Source of the DNA: Fimbriimonadaceae bacterium | GTDB lineage: Bacteria; Armatimonadota; Fimbriimonadia; Fimbriimonadales; Fimbriimonadaceae | Direction: 5' to 3' | Assembly: GCA_022402505.1 (NCBI GenBank) | Contig: JAKRSE010000279.1 | Location: 1-12,741 of the forward strand | DNA: 12,741 nt | Shown here: piece after piece, positions 7,146-12,741 of the stretch | Layout: the number at the start of each line of letters is the position of its first letter | Position numbering within the stretch: the first letter of the stretch is position 1 | Notes under the pieces: model-generated | Told to the model about the DNA's origin: nothing | Database searches by the model: none | The model's input: the letters and a program-made list of their open reading frames with translations, nothing else | Program-made: the position numbers and the translations under genes

Positions 7146-9614
7146 CTACAGCACGCAGGCAGCCTGGTCCACCACCGACCAGCGCGTCGCGAGGACTGCC
7201 TGGACACCGTGTCGCCGAAGCAGGTACTGGATCGAAACGTATCCGTCGGCCCCCAGGCCGGAGAGGGCCGTCATGCAGCAGTTCAGGGTCAGCAATCGCG
7301 TCCGGAAACCTGTGCCACGGGCCAGGTCCAAGAGCCTTCGGAGGGTGATGAACGGTCGCCCCTCGGCGGGATCATGGACCGCGAGGACGCTGCGGAATGG
7401 ATCGCCGGGGTCGAAGGCGGCGTGGGTGCTGAGTCCCACCAGCCTGCGCCCTTCGGCGAGGGCCTCCGCGAAGCCTTCAGCTCGGGCGGCCCCGTTCAAG
7501 ATCGGCTCGACCCCGTACATGCCGGCGATGCACCGGAGCTCCTCGGCGACCCAGGGCAGGTTCCTCTTCTCTGCTCCCGAGAACCGGACCGAAACGGCCG
7601 AGCGGTCTTCGGGGTCCGTCGGCTCTGCCGGATCGCTGGGCTCAGGTTCGGTCTCCGGGTCGGAAGGCAGGTCCCCATGGTCGGCAACTCCAAAAAAGAT
7701 GGGGTCACCCGAGTGCCGAAGCTCTCCAAGCGCCCGACGGCTCTCCAAGACCGTGGTCAGGCTTTCGCCCGGCTGGACCTGGCCTGTCCGGAAGAGCCGA
7801 CGGCCCTCCTCGTCCACCAGGTGGTCGAAGACGATGTCCAGCAAGGGATTGCCGACCGTCAGGATCACTCGTTGGGCGGCCGCAATCCGGGGACGAATCT
7901 CCTGGGGCACCAGAACCGAGCCGAGCCAGTCACCGTCTCGATTCCAGAGCCCGCGATGGACCGAATCGGGCAGGCGGAGCCGCCAGCCGTCCCGGGTCAG
8001 GCTTCCGTCCTCACTCCGGGCCGGGTGCAGCCCAATCGGCAGGCTCCTGGACTGCAGCTCGACCGCCTGGACCCCATTTCGATCGGCGGCGAGCACCACC
8101 GAAATCTCCTCGCCCACCAGATAGACGAGGTGCAGCCAGCCTTCCGGAACATCGCCGGGCTGGACCATGGCCAGGTCTCCGGCCACCCGTCCGATTTCAG
8201 CTTTGAGGGCTTCGCGGGCCCGCAGGACCTCGTCCCCGATCTCGGTTCGGCGGCGGAGCTCCTCTTCGGTCGGCCTGGTCCGGGCGTGCAAGGCCCGGCT
8301 CTCGGCCAGCTTCTCCTCCAGGGTCCGGCGGTGCGCGGTGATCCGGTTGGCGCCGCGGACCTCCATCATGCCGGCCCGGAAGGTGATCGATCGGGCCTGC
8401 TCCAGCAGCTGCCAGGCCGTCCCCGGTTCGGCCAGGGCATGCTCCAAGGCCTGCGCCTCAATGAGGGGGAGGATCATGGCACCGAGCCGGCTCCGCCGAA
8501 CCTCGTCGGTCTCCATCAGGAGTTCCGTGCGGAGTCGAGCGGCCAGGTCATCAAGCCGCGGCTGCACCTGATCCCATCCATGAATCTGAGCGCAAACCGA
8601 CAGGGCCACGGCCCGCCAGCGGAGGGCCTGCTCCGGAGTGGCCTGGACTCGATCTGCCTGCGTGACGGCACGGTCGAATCCGTCCAGGGCCTCGTCGAGC
8701 CGCCCAAGGTCCTTCAGGATATCGGCGCGGACGTAAGACGCGAGTGCAACCTTTATCAAGGAAGCTCGTGCTTCCTCAAGTTGCGCGGCGCAAAGCTCGA
8801 TCTCACCAAGGGCCTCAAGGGGCCGTCCCAGGTTCCTGAGGATGTGGGCACGAGTAATGGTGGTAGTAGCAATTTCGACTAGGGGGGCCTGGGCTATTTC
8901 CTGCTGATTCGCGCAAAGTTGAATCGCCTTTAGTGCGTCTTCGAACTGACCCAGGCCCAAAAGAGTTTGCGCCCGTGTGCAAGTAGTACCAGCAACTTGA
9001 AGCAGGGGAGCTTGTCCCATTTCTTCCTGTGAGGCACAAGCCTCGATCACCGTGAGGGCTTCACGGAATCTGCCCAGACGATTGAGGATGTCTGCGAAGG
9101 TTGCTGTGCCGCGCGCAATCTCATCCAGAGGTGCTTTTGACTCAAAATTCAGAGCTATGCACTGGCTAATAGCTTCGAGTGCATCAGGGAAACGCCCCAG
9201 CTCTCGAAGGATGTGCGAGCGAGTATAGCAAGTCTGGGCAAGTTCGATTTTCGGAGCCGAAGCCTCTTGTCTCTGCGTTGTGCAAAGATCAATCGTCTCA
9301 AGGGCTTCGTCGTTGCGCCCCAGAGCCAATAGTATCTGAGCCCTGGTATAGTTCATTCCGGCTATATAAAGCGGGTGGCAATGGCATGTTCGCATTCGGC
9401 CTGCGCAGAGGTCGATCGTGGCCAGAGCCTCCTCGAACTGATCCAGGCGAAAGAATAGCTGGGCCCGAGTCAGGGAGACCAGTGCAAGCTCGAAAGATCC
9501 GACGGCCAGATCCTCTGCCAGCTTGACCATTTCAAGTGCTCTCGTCCAAGCACCTGCCTGCAGTGCCACGACCGCCGAGTATCCGGCGGCCTGGAAAGCC
9601 TCCTCCCGGTTCAC
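7146..9614 (-). CDS. TPR-CHAT protein (caspase-like protease with N-terminal TPR repeats), C-terminus cut by TAG
   Basis: An 822-residue protein. Residues 1-321 are TPR-like helical repeats: a degenerate copy, six exact-length 41-residue copies (50-295) and a partial seventh. Residues 330-480 are helical linker with a charged coiled-coil-like part (about 428-475). A CHAT protease domain begins near 490 (WLHLVYLVGEEISVVLAAD). The presumed catalytic His is 731 (GLSTHAAFD) and the Cys 779 or 780 (LTLNCCMTAL); Cys 780 aligns better with the family's SACxT motif. An acidic Pro-rich insert (651-672) interrupts the domain. The frame stops at TAG after ATRWSVVDQAACVL, before the final helix and strand, which are encoded just downstream. 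CHAT proteins are caspase-relative proteases used in signalling and defence. The GTG start overlaps the upstream stop (GTGA) and has GAGGAG (9620-9625) five bases away. Whether the truncated protein folds is unknown. Confidence 0.88.
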   Translation of the reverse strand: MNREEAFQAAGYSAVVALQAGAWTRALEMVKLAEDLAVGSFELALVSLTRAQLFFRLDQFEEALATIDLCAGRMRTCHCHPLYIAGMNYTRAQILLALGRNDEALETIDLCTTQRQEASAPKIELAQTCYTRSHILRELGRFPDALEAISQCIALNFESKAPLDEIARGTATFADILNRLGRFREALTVIEACASQEEMGQAPLLQVAGTTCTRAQTLLGLGQFEDALKAIQLCANQQEIAQAPLVEIATTTITRAHILRNLGRPLEALGEIELCAAQLEEARASLIKVALASYVRADILKDLGRLDEALDGFDRAVTQADRVQATPEQALRWRAVALSVCAQIHGWDQVQPRLDDLAARLRTELLMETDEVRRSRLGAMILPLIEAQALEHALAEPGTAWQLLEQARSITFRAGMMEVRGANRITAHRRTLEEKLAESRALHARTRPTEEELRRRTEIGDEVLRAREALKAEIGRVAGDLAMVQPGDVPEGWLHLVYLVGEEISVVLAADRNGVQAVELQSRSLPIGLHPARSEDGSLTRDGWRLRLPDSVHRGLWNRDGDWLGSVLVPQEIRPRIAAAQRVILTVGNPLLDIVFDHLVDEEGRRLFRTGQVQPGESLTTVLESRRALGELRHSGDPIFFGVADHGDLPSDPETEPEPSDPAEPTDPEDRSAVSVRFSGAEKRNLPWVAEELRCIAGMYGVEPILNGAARAEGFAEALAEGRRLVGLSTHAAFDPGDPFRSVLAVHDPAEGRPFITLRRLLDLARGTGFRTRLLTLNCCMTALSGLGADGYVSIQYLLRRHGVQAVLATRWSVVDQAACVL
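8730..9467 (-). repeat. Six tandem 123-bp coding repeats (41-residue TPR-like units)
   Basis: Within the TPR-CHAT gene, residues 50-90, 91-131, 132-172, 173-213, 214-254 and 255-295 are six contiguous units of exactly 41 residues. The consensus is roughly RAxILxxLGRFxEALxxIxLC, followed by about 20 more variable residues ending in Thr. A Cys occupies unit position 21 in all six (residues 70, 111, 152, 193, 234, 275). At the DNA level a gcctc/gcttc-like word recurs every 123 bases (for example 8812, 8935, 9058). A seventh unit (296-321) is partial and lacks the Cys. The LGRFxEAL pattern is a classical TPR signature, although 41 is longer than the canonical 34-residue TPR and close to the 42-residue variants seen in bacterial signalling proteins. 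Confidence 0.9.
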
Positions 9615-10483
9615 AGCTCCTCCTCGATCCGGCTCTGCAACCTGACGACGACCCTCTTCAGCCTGTCCAGCTCGTTCACCACAGGCGCCAGATGGCTCGT
9701 GAGCAGGGCTGGGTCCAGTCCAGGGACCACGGTCTGGCTCCCGGTCTGCAGCGATTCTCGGGCGGCGACGAGCCCCTGCTTCAGGTTCTCCAGAGCCGAG
9801 ATGCCGCCGTTCCGGGCGTTGGAGATCAGGACCTCGCCGGACAGCGAGGCCGCCTGGGAGAGGAGACTCAGCGCCCGGTCGAAGACCTCCATCTCGGCCG
9901 TGAACCAGGGTTTGACCCGGCCGCTTCCGTCGCGGGGCAGGGCGAGGTCCCGAATCAGGGTCTCCCGCACCTCCGCCGATGCGGCCAGAGCCTGTCCGAC
10001 CGAGAGTCCGGAATCCACCGAACCCGTCAGAGCCTCCAGGATGGCGGACGACGGAGAGAATCCGGACCGGGCCGGTGCAGACGACCCCCGAACCTGAAGC
10101 TCGCGTGGGCGGGCCTCGGCCGCCTCTCCGAACTGGAGGAGCCGCCTTGCCTGCACCTCCCAGTCTTCGGGCAGGAGGGTCTGGGGGGCGGCCATTTCGT
10201 CCTGGACTTTGGCGAAGGCCGCCTCCAGCGCAGGGTCCAGCGGCAGATCCTTCAGGTCGGCCTCCGACATGCGGACCAGCCGCTCGTTCTCGTCGGGAGA
10301 TGCTTCGAGGAAGGCCTCGTACTCCCGGCGGAACGGCTGGGGCATGACCCAGTCGAGCCAGTCCTTCCGGGCCTGATCGGTCCAGGTTCCGTCGCTGTGG
10401 CGGTAGGCCTGCCGCAGCAGCTTCTGCGCGACCTCGATCTCTTCGTGAGTCAGCTTGATCTCTTCGTTGTTCTGTTCGTTCAT
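9611..10483 (-). CDS. Hypothetical protein, 290 residues, translationally coupled to the TPR-CHAT gene
   Basis: I do not recognise this family. The start ATG at 10483 has a strong AAGGAGG (10494-10500) ten bases upstream, and the stop overlaps the TPR-CHAT start (GTGA), so the two products are probably made together. The protein is soluble by inspection, with no signal peptide or membrane helix. Residues 1-110 are highly charged, helical and rich in Trp and acidic residues (TWTDQARKDWLDWVMPQPF, then many Glu and Asp). Residues 115-150 look like a flexible linker (Ala, Arg, Ser, Pro). Residues 150-290 are helical, with a well-conserved-looking stretch VLISNARNGGISALENLKQG and a final amphipathic heptad-like helix ending SRIEEEL. 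No Cys or His zinc motif of a ZAS-type anti-sigma factor is present. Its position suggests a partner or substrate of the CHAT protein; that is inference. Confidence 0.8.
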   Translation of the reverse strand: MNEQNNEEIKLTHEEIEVAQKLLRQAYRHSDGTWTDQARKDWLDWVMPQPFRREYEAFLEASPDENERLVRMSEADLKDLPLDPALEAAFAKVQDEMAAPQTLLPEDWEVQARRLLQFGEAAEARPRELQVRGSSAPARSGFSPSSAILEALTGSVDSGLSVGQALAASAEVRETLIRDLALPRDGSGRVKPWFTAEMEVFDRALSLLSQAASLSGEVLISNARNGGISALENLKQGLVAARESLQTGSQTVVPGLDPALLTSHLAPVVNELDRLKRVVVRLQSRIEEEL

Positions 10484-10502
10484 GGTGTGTTGCCCTCCTT
10501 GG

Positions 10503-10961
10503 TCAGTCCAGAGGGATGGTCAGCTCCCGGTACCCCGAGAGGGCGTGGTGGAAGTCGGTGGTGGTCGGCCGGGCAGGCTGCGGGGCCTGCGCCCGCATCA
10601 TCACGACGGCGATCCTCGGGCAGACCCGCAGCATGCTGGTCTGAATGTGCTCGGGGAGCCGGCTGAAGCGAGGGTCGAGGTCGGTGATGTTCAGGTCGGC
10701 CAGGCTGATCAGCCCGGTCTGGAAGGCGTAGAGCTCGACCAGCCGCCGGATGGCGAGAAGGTCAGGCTGAGTGCTCATCGTCTCGGGGTTGCGGCGAAGC
10801 AGAGGATGCCTCTCCACCCGGTCCACCCGGATGGAGGGAGCGAGAAAGTCGAGGGCCGTGCTGAGCCAAAGGCTGTCCAGGCCGCGCTGAAGGGCGAGCC
10901 TGCGGAGGCTGAGGATCAGCTGCTCCAGGATTCGGGTTTGAAGGCTGACTGCATGGGGCAT
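10503..10961 (-). CDS. Hypothetical protein, 152 residues
   Basis: No recognised family. The ATG at 10961 has GGAG (10970-10973) eight bases upstream. The next gene's Shine-Dalgarno begins directly after this gene's stop, and only 19 bases separate the two genes. The product is soluble by inspection and mainly helical: residues 5-45 form an amphipathic Leu/Arg-rich region (ILEQLILSLRRLALQRGL), residues 65-90 another (LLAIRRLVELYAFQTGLISL), then LNITDLDPRFSRLPEHIQ and a C-terminal part with a short hydrophobic strand (IAVVMM) and an Ala/Pro-rich linker. There are 54 bases between the sigma-like gene stop and this start. It probably belongs to the same transcript as the sigma-like factor and the TPR-CHAT gene. 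Confidence 0.78.
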   Translation of the reverse strand: MPHAVSLQTRILEQLILSLRRLALQRGLDSLWLSTALDFLAPSIRVDRVERHPLLRRNPETMSTQPDLLAIRRLVELYAFQTGLISLADLNITDLDPRFSRLPEHIQTSMLRVCPRIAVVMMRAQAPQPARPTTTDFHHALSGYRELTIPLD

Positions 10962-11015
10962 ATCGTCGTCTCCAGAACAAGGAACGGGGCTGGTGCCAGA
11001 ATCCGCCGACTTTTT

Positions 11016-11513
11016 TCAGAGGTGGCCCTGGCGTACGAGGTGGGCCTGGATGATCCGGCGGAGGGCGGCCAGCCGACGGCGAAAGGTGGTTTCGGACAGG
11101 CCGAGCAGGCGGGCGGCTTCTGACTGGTTGCAGTCGGCCTCCAAAAGGGCGGCGAGGGCCTGCCGATGCTCGTCCCTGAGGTTGGCGGGAATCACTTCTC
11201 CCTCCTCGACCTCGTTGAAGGGGATCTCGGCGCTCGGGTCATGCGGTTCGAATCCGTCCCCGACCAATCCCTCGAGGCTCGTTCCCAGAAGCCTGGTGGA
11301 TCGACGTGTGGACCTGTCAGTCACAAGATTGCAGAGCGCTTGCTTTATGTAGGCGACGTTGGGCGAGCCATTGATGAACACCTTTTCCTCATGGGGAAGC
11401 AACCTCCGAAGAGCTTCCGCGCAGATGTCCTCTCGGTCCTCGGCGCTGGTCTGGAGCCCTTTGCCCACTCTTTGGATAACGGTCAGAAGTTCCCTTTGCC
11501 TGCGTTCAGTCAT
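11016..11513 (-). CDS. Small sigma-70-family-like (ECF-like) factor with Fis-like helix-turn-helix
   Basis: A 165-residue protein laid out like an ECF sigma factor. Residues 23-75 resemble sigma region 2: an acidic AEDREDICAEALRRLL helix, then VAYIKQALCNLVTDRSTRR, comparable to the AWLxxIARNxxxDxxRR helix that binds core polymerase and the -10 element. An acidic linker follows (84-110). Residues 113-160 hold a helix-turn-helix in the region 4 position; NQSEAARLLGLSETTFRRRL is notably close to the Fis-type DNA-binding motif. The expected role is to direct RNA polymerase to a small set of promoters, perhaps including this cassette. ATG at 11513 is preceded by a GGGAGAG purine stretch. The gene follows the 113-aa gene by 15 bases. 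A DNA-binding regulator that is not a true sigma factor is the main alternative. Confidence 0.72.
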   Translation of the reverse strand: MTERRQRELLTVIQRVGKGLQTSAEDREDICAEALRRLLPHEEKVFINGSPNVAYIKQALCNLVTDRSTRRSTRLLGTSLEGLVGDGFEPHDPSAEIPFNEVEEGEVIPANLRDEHRQALAALLEADCNQSEAARLLGLSETTFRRRLAALRRIIQAHLVRQGHL

Positions 11514-11528
11514 GCTCTCTCCCTATCC

Positions 11529-11870
11529 CTACGCCACCCAGGCCTTGACATTCTCTTCCAAACGCAGGTTCTGGAACGGAATGTTTGCCGGGGAGAACCG
11601 ACGCCTTGCGCCGACCGAAACCAGGCGAAAGTGTCGTTCTCGTTCGAGGTTCAGCTGGGCCAGAAGCAGGGCGATCTCCAGGCTTTCTGCCTGTCCGGAA
11701 ACGACCGCATCCATGAGGGCCTCGATTCCGTCGCCCTCCCACGATTCCGCCTGGCGAAGAGCTTCGGAAGCCTGCATGCCCCGGCCGGCAAGGGTCATGA
11801 CCCGCATGAAGACGCCGACCCGCGGGTCGGGGGTCGGCTGCGGCTGGCTGGCGTGGTAGTCGATTGTCAT
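11529..11870 (-). CDS. Hypothetical protein, 113 residues, first gene of the sigma/TPR-CHAT cassette
   Basis: No recognised family. The ATG at 11870 is chosen because GAGGAG (11877-11882) lies six bases upstream; an in-frame GTG at 11906 would add 12 residues but starts inside an inverted repeat and lacks a good ribosome binding site. The N-terminus (1-20) is Pro/Gln-rich and probably disordered. Residues 20-80 look helical: GVFMRVMTLAGRGMQASEAL, then an acidic WEGDGIEALMDAVVSGQAES, then LEIALLLAQLNLERERHFRL. There is no convincing membrane helix or signal peptide. The stop is TAG, followed one codon later by a second in-frame TAG. It lies 15 bases before the sigma-like gene, in the position where a regulator of that factor could be encoded, but nothing in the sequence proves this. 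Confidence 0.7.
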   Translation of the reverse strand: MTIDYHASQPQPTPDPRVGVFMRVMTLAGRGMQASEALRQAESWEGDGIEALMDAVVSGQAESLEIALLLAQLNLERERHFRLVSVGARRRFSPANIPFQNLRLEENVKAWVA

Positions 11871-11876
11871 CGGGGA

Positions 11877-11882
11877 CTCCTC
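11877..11882 (-). promoter_or_regulatory. Ribosome binding site deciding the 113-aa gene start
   Basis: GAGGAG six bases before the ATG at 11870. It favours this ATG over the in-frame GTG at 11906. Confidence 0.65.
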
Positions 11883-11886
11883 GAGG

Positions 11887-11906
11887 GTGGAGGATTCATC
11901 CTCCAC
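11887..11906 (-). promoter_or_regulatory. Perfect inverted repeat in the leader of the 113-aa gene
   Basis: Two 9-base arms, GTGGAGGAT and ATCCTCCAC, are exact reverse complements separated by two bases. The repeat lies 16 bases upstream of the 113-aa gene's ATG, just before the GAGGAG ribosome binding site. As DNA it could be an operator for a dimeric regulator; as RNA it could form an eight-base-pair hairpin with a UGAA loop. The UCCUC in its 3' arm (11890-11894) is also complementary to the GAGGA of the ribosome binding site (11878-11882), so two exclusive pairings are possible. Function is inference. Confidence 0.5.
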
Positions 11907-11948
11907 AAACAGGAAACGGACCCTGGACGGCCGATCCGCCGAGTTTCT

Positions 11949-12741
11949 TTACTCCTCCTTCAGGTAGCGGCGGCCTTGGAGGGGGTTGGGGAGGTTGCCT
12001 TCGGCTCTGCCTTCCTGTGAGCCGTAGCCGAGATCCTTCATCAGCTTGGTCGGAGCGTTGCGGAGGTGCATCGGAATCTCCGTCGGACCGGTCTTCTGCA
12101 CGTCCGCGATCGCATCGTTGATCGCGTGGGTCACGGCGCGGCTCTTGGGAGCGAGCGCCAGGCGGCAGACCCCTTGGGCCAGGTTCAGAGCGCACTCCGG
12201 ATAGCCGATCCGCTCGACCGCCTGAAACACGGCGACCATCTCGCCCAGCAGCGAAGGCTCCTGCAGGCCGACGTCCTCCGAGGCGAAGATCACCATGCGG
12301 CGGGCGATGAACTTGGGGTCTTCGCCCGCTTCGATCATCCGGGCGAGGTAGTGGAGGGCGGCATCCACATCCGAGGCCCGCATCGACTTGATGAATGCGC
12401 TGATCGTGTTGTAGTGCTCCTCGCCGCCCTTGTCATAGCGAAACGCGCCCGAGGTCATCGCCCCTCGAACCTGCTCGGCGGTGAAGGAGGGGCCGAAGAG
12501 ATCGACGGTCTCCTGGAGGCTGTTCAGGGCTCGGCGGGCGTCGCCTCCGCTCCAATCGGCCAGGAGCCGCCGGGCCTCTTCTTCCGGGGTCAGGTCGAGG
12601 CGGTGGCAGGCCAGCTCCAGAATCCGGTCCAGATCGTCGCTGCCAAGGGCTCGCAGCGTGACGACCCGGGCCCGGCTGAGGAGGGCGGGGATGACCTCGA
12701 AGCTGGGATTCTCGGTGGTGGCTCCGACAAGCACCAGCGTG
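11949..12741 (-). CDS. rarA: RarA/MgsA-type replication-associated recombination ATPase (N-terminus off window)
   Basis: AAA+ ATPase of the clamp-loader group that acts at stalled replication forks with single-strand binding protein. The visible 263 residues start in the ATPase core at the sensor 1 strand (TLVLVGATTENPSFEV), so Walker A and B lie beyond the right edge. Then come the arginine-finger region ALLSRARVV, sensor 2 GGDARRALNSLQ, and the RarA-specific C-terminal part: RYDKGGEEHYNTISAFIKSM, then the tetramerisation region MIEAGEDPKFIARRMVIFAS, and YPECALNLAQ. It ends LGYGSQEGRAEGNLPNPLQ then GRRYLKEE. In typical family members a longer segment (about KYPHDYPGG and following) comes between LGYG and GRRY, so this C-terminus looks a little short. 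The stop is TAA. The next gene on the strand begins 78 bases downstream. Confidence 0.93.
   Translation of the reverse strand, partial: TLVLVGATTENPSFEVIPALLSRARVVTLRALGSDDLDRILELACHRLDLTPEEEARRLLADWSGGDARRALNSLQETVDLFGPSFTAEQVRGAMTSGAFRYDKGGEEHYNTISAFIKSMRASDVDAALHYLARMIEAGEDPKFIARRMVIFASEDVGLQEPSLLGEMVAVFQAVERIGYPECALNLAQGVCRLALAPKSRAVTHAINDAIADVQKTGPTEIPMHLRNAPTKLMKDLGYGSQEGRAEGNLPNPLQGRRYLKEE

Noticed and set aside
7209..8882. 557-codon open frame on the + strand opposite the TPR-CHAT gene
   Set aside because: Antisense shadow of a gene with clear TPR and CHAT motifs; Pro/Gly/Arg-rich translation without domain features.
8730..9467. CRISPR array or non-coding satellite, because of the regular 123-base period
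   Set aside because: The period is 41 codons, copies are diverged in step with a TPR protein repeat, and there are no short identical repeats with unique spacers.
9536..10666. 376-codon open frame on the + strand across the 290-aa gene
   Set aside because: The - strand genes have strong ribosome binding sites and a GTGA coupling; the + strand frame spans gene boundaries and looks like composition noise.
11907..11948. Rho-independent terminator after rarA
   Set aside because: Only a four-base CGGC/GCCG stem is visible and no T run follows it on the - strand.

Overview
This is a gene-dense, GC-rich bacterial chromosome segment. The first 2.8 kb is read on the + strand and everything after it on the - strand. 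A diderm (Gram-negative-type) host is suggested by a lipoprotein with an N-terminal lipobox, but the phylum cannot be fixed from the sequence. GC-rich lineages with many CHAT proteins, such as Acidobacteriota, Planctomycetota or Myxococcota, are guesses only. There is no RNA gene, insertion sequence, CRISPR array or gene-free stretch over 300 bases.

Left part (+ strand): a UvrD/PcrA helicase lacking only its first few residues at the window edge, followed by a 4-base overlap into a small predicted lipoprotein. Tail to tail with these, and overlapping the lipoprotein gene by 71 bases, is a - strand run of asnS (asparaginyl-tRNA synthetase), an MsbA/LmrA-type ABC exporter half-transporter, and a stand-alone FecE/BtuD-type ABC ATPase. 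These three are tightly packed and probably co-transcribed.

Right part (- strand): the C-terminal two thirds of RarA (replication-associated recombination ATPase) enters from the right edge. Between rarA and asnS lies an accessory cassette of five genes, in transcription order: a 113-aa unknown, a small sigma-like factor with a Fis-like helix-turn-helix, a 152-aa unknown, a 290-aa unknown, and a large TPR-CHAT (caspase-like protease) gene. The last two overlap by 4 bases. The 113-aa gene is preceded by a perfect inverted repeat that could form an RNA structure near its ribosome binding site.

The most notable signals are in the TPR-CHAT gene. Six tandem 41-residue repeats each carry a Cys at the same position, in DNA with lower GC than its surroundings. 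An in-frame TAG interrupts the CHAT domain; beyond it 69 further codons encode what looks like the missing end of the domain. A sigma-like factor, two unknown proteins and a TPR-CHAT protease together resemble, by analogy only, the logic of the type III-E CRISPR protease, where a TPR-CHAT protein cleaves a protein that restrains a sigma factor. No CRISPR component is present here.
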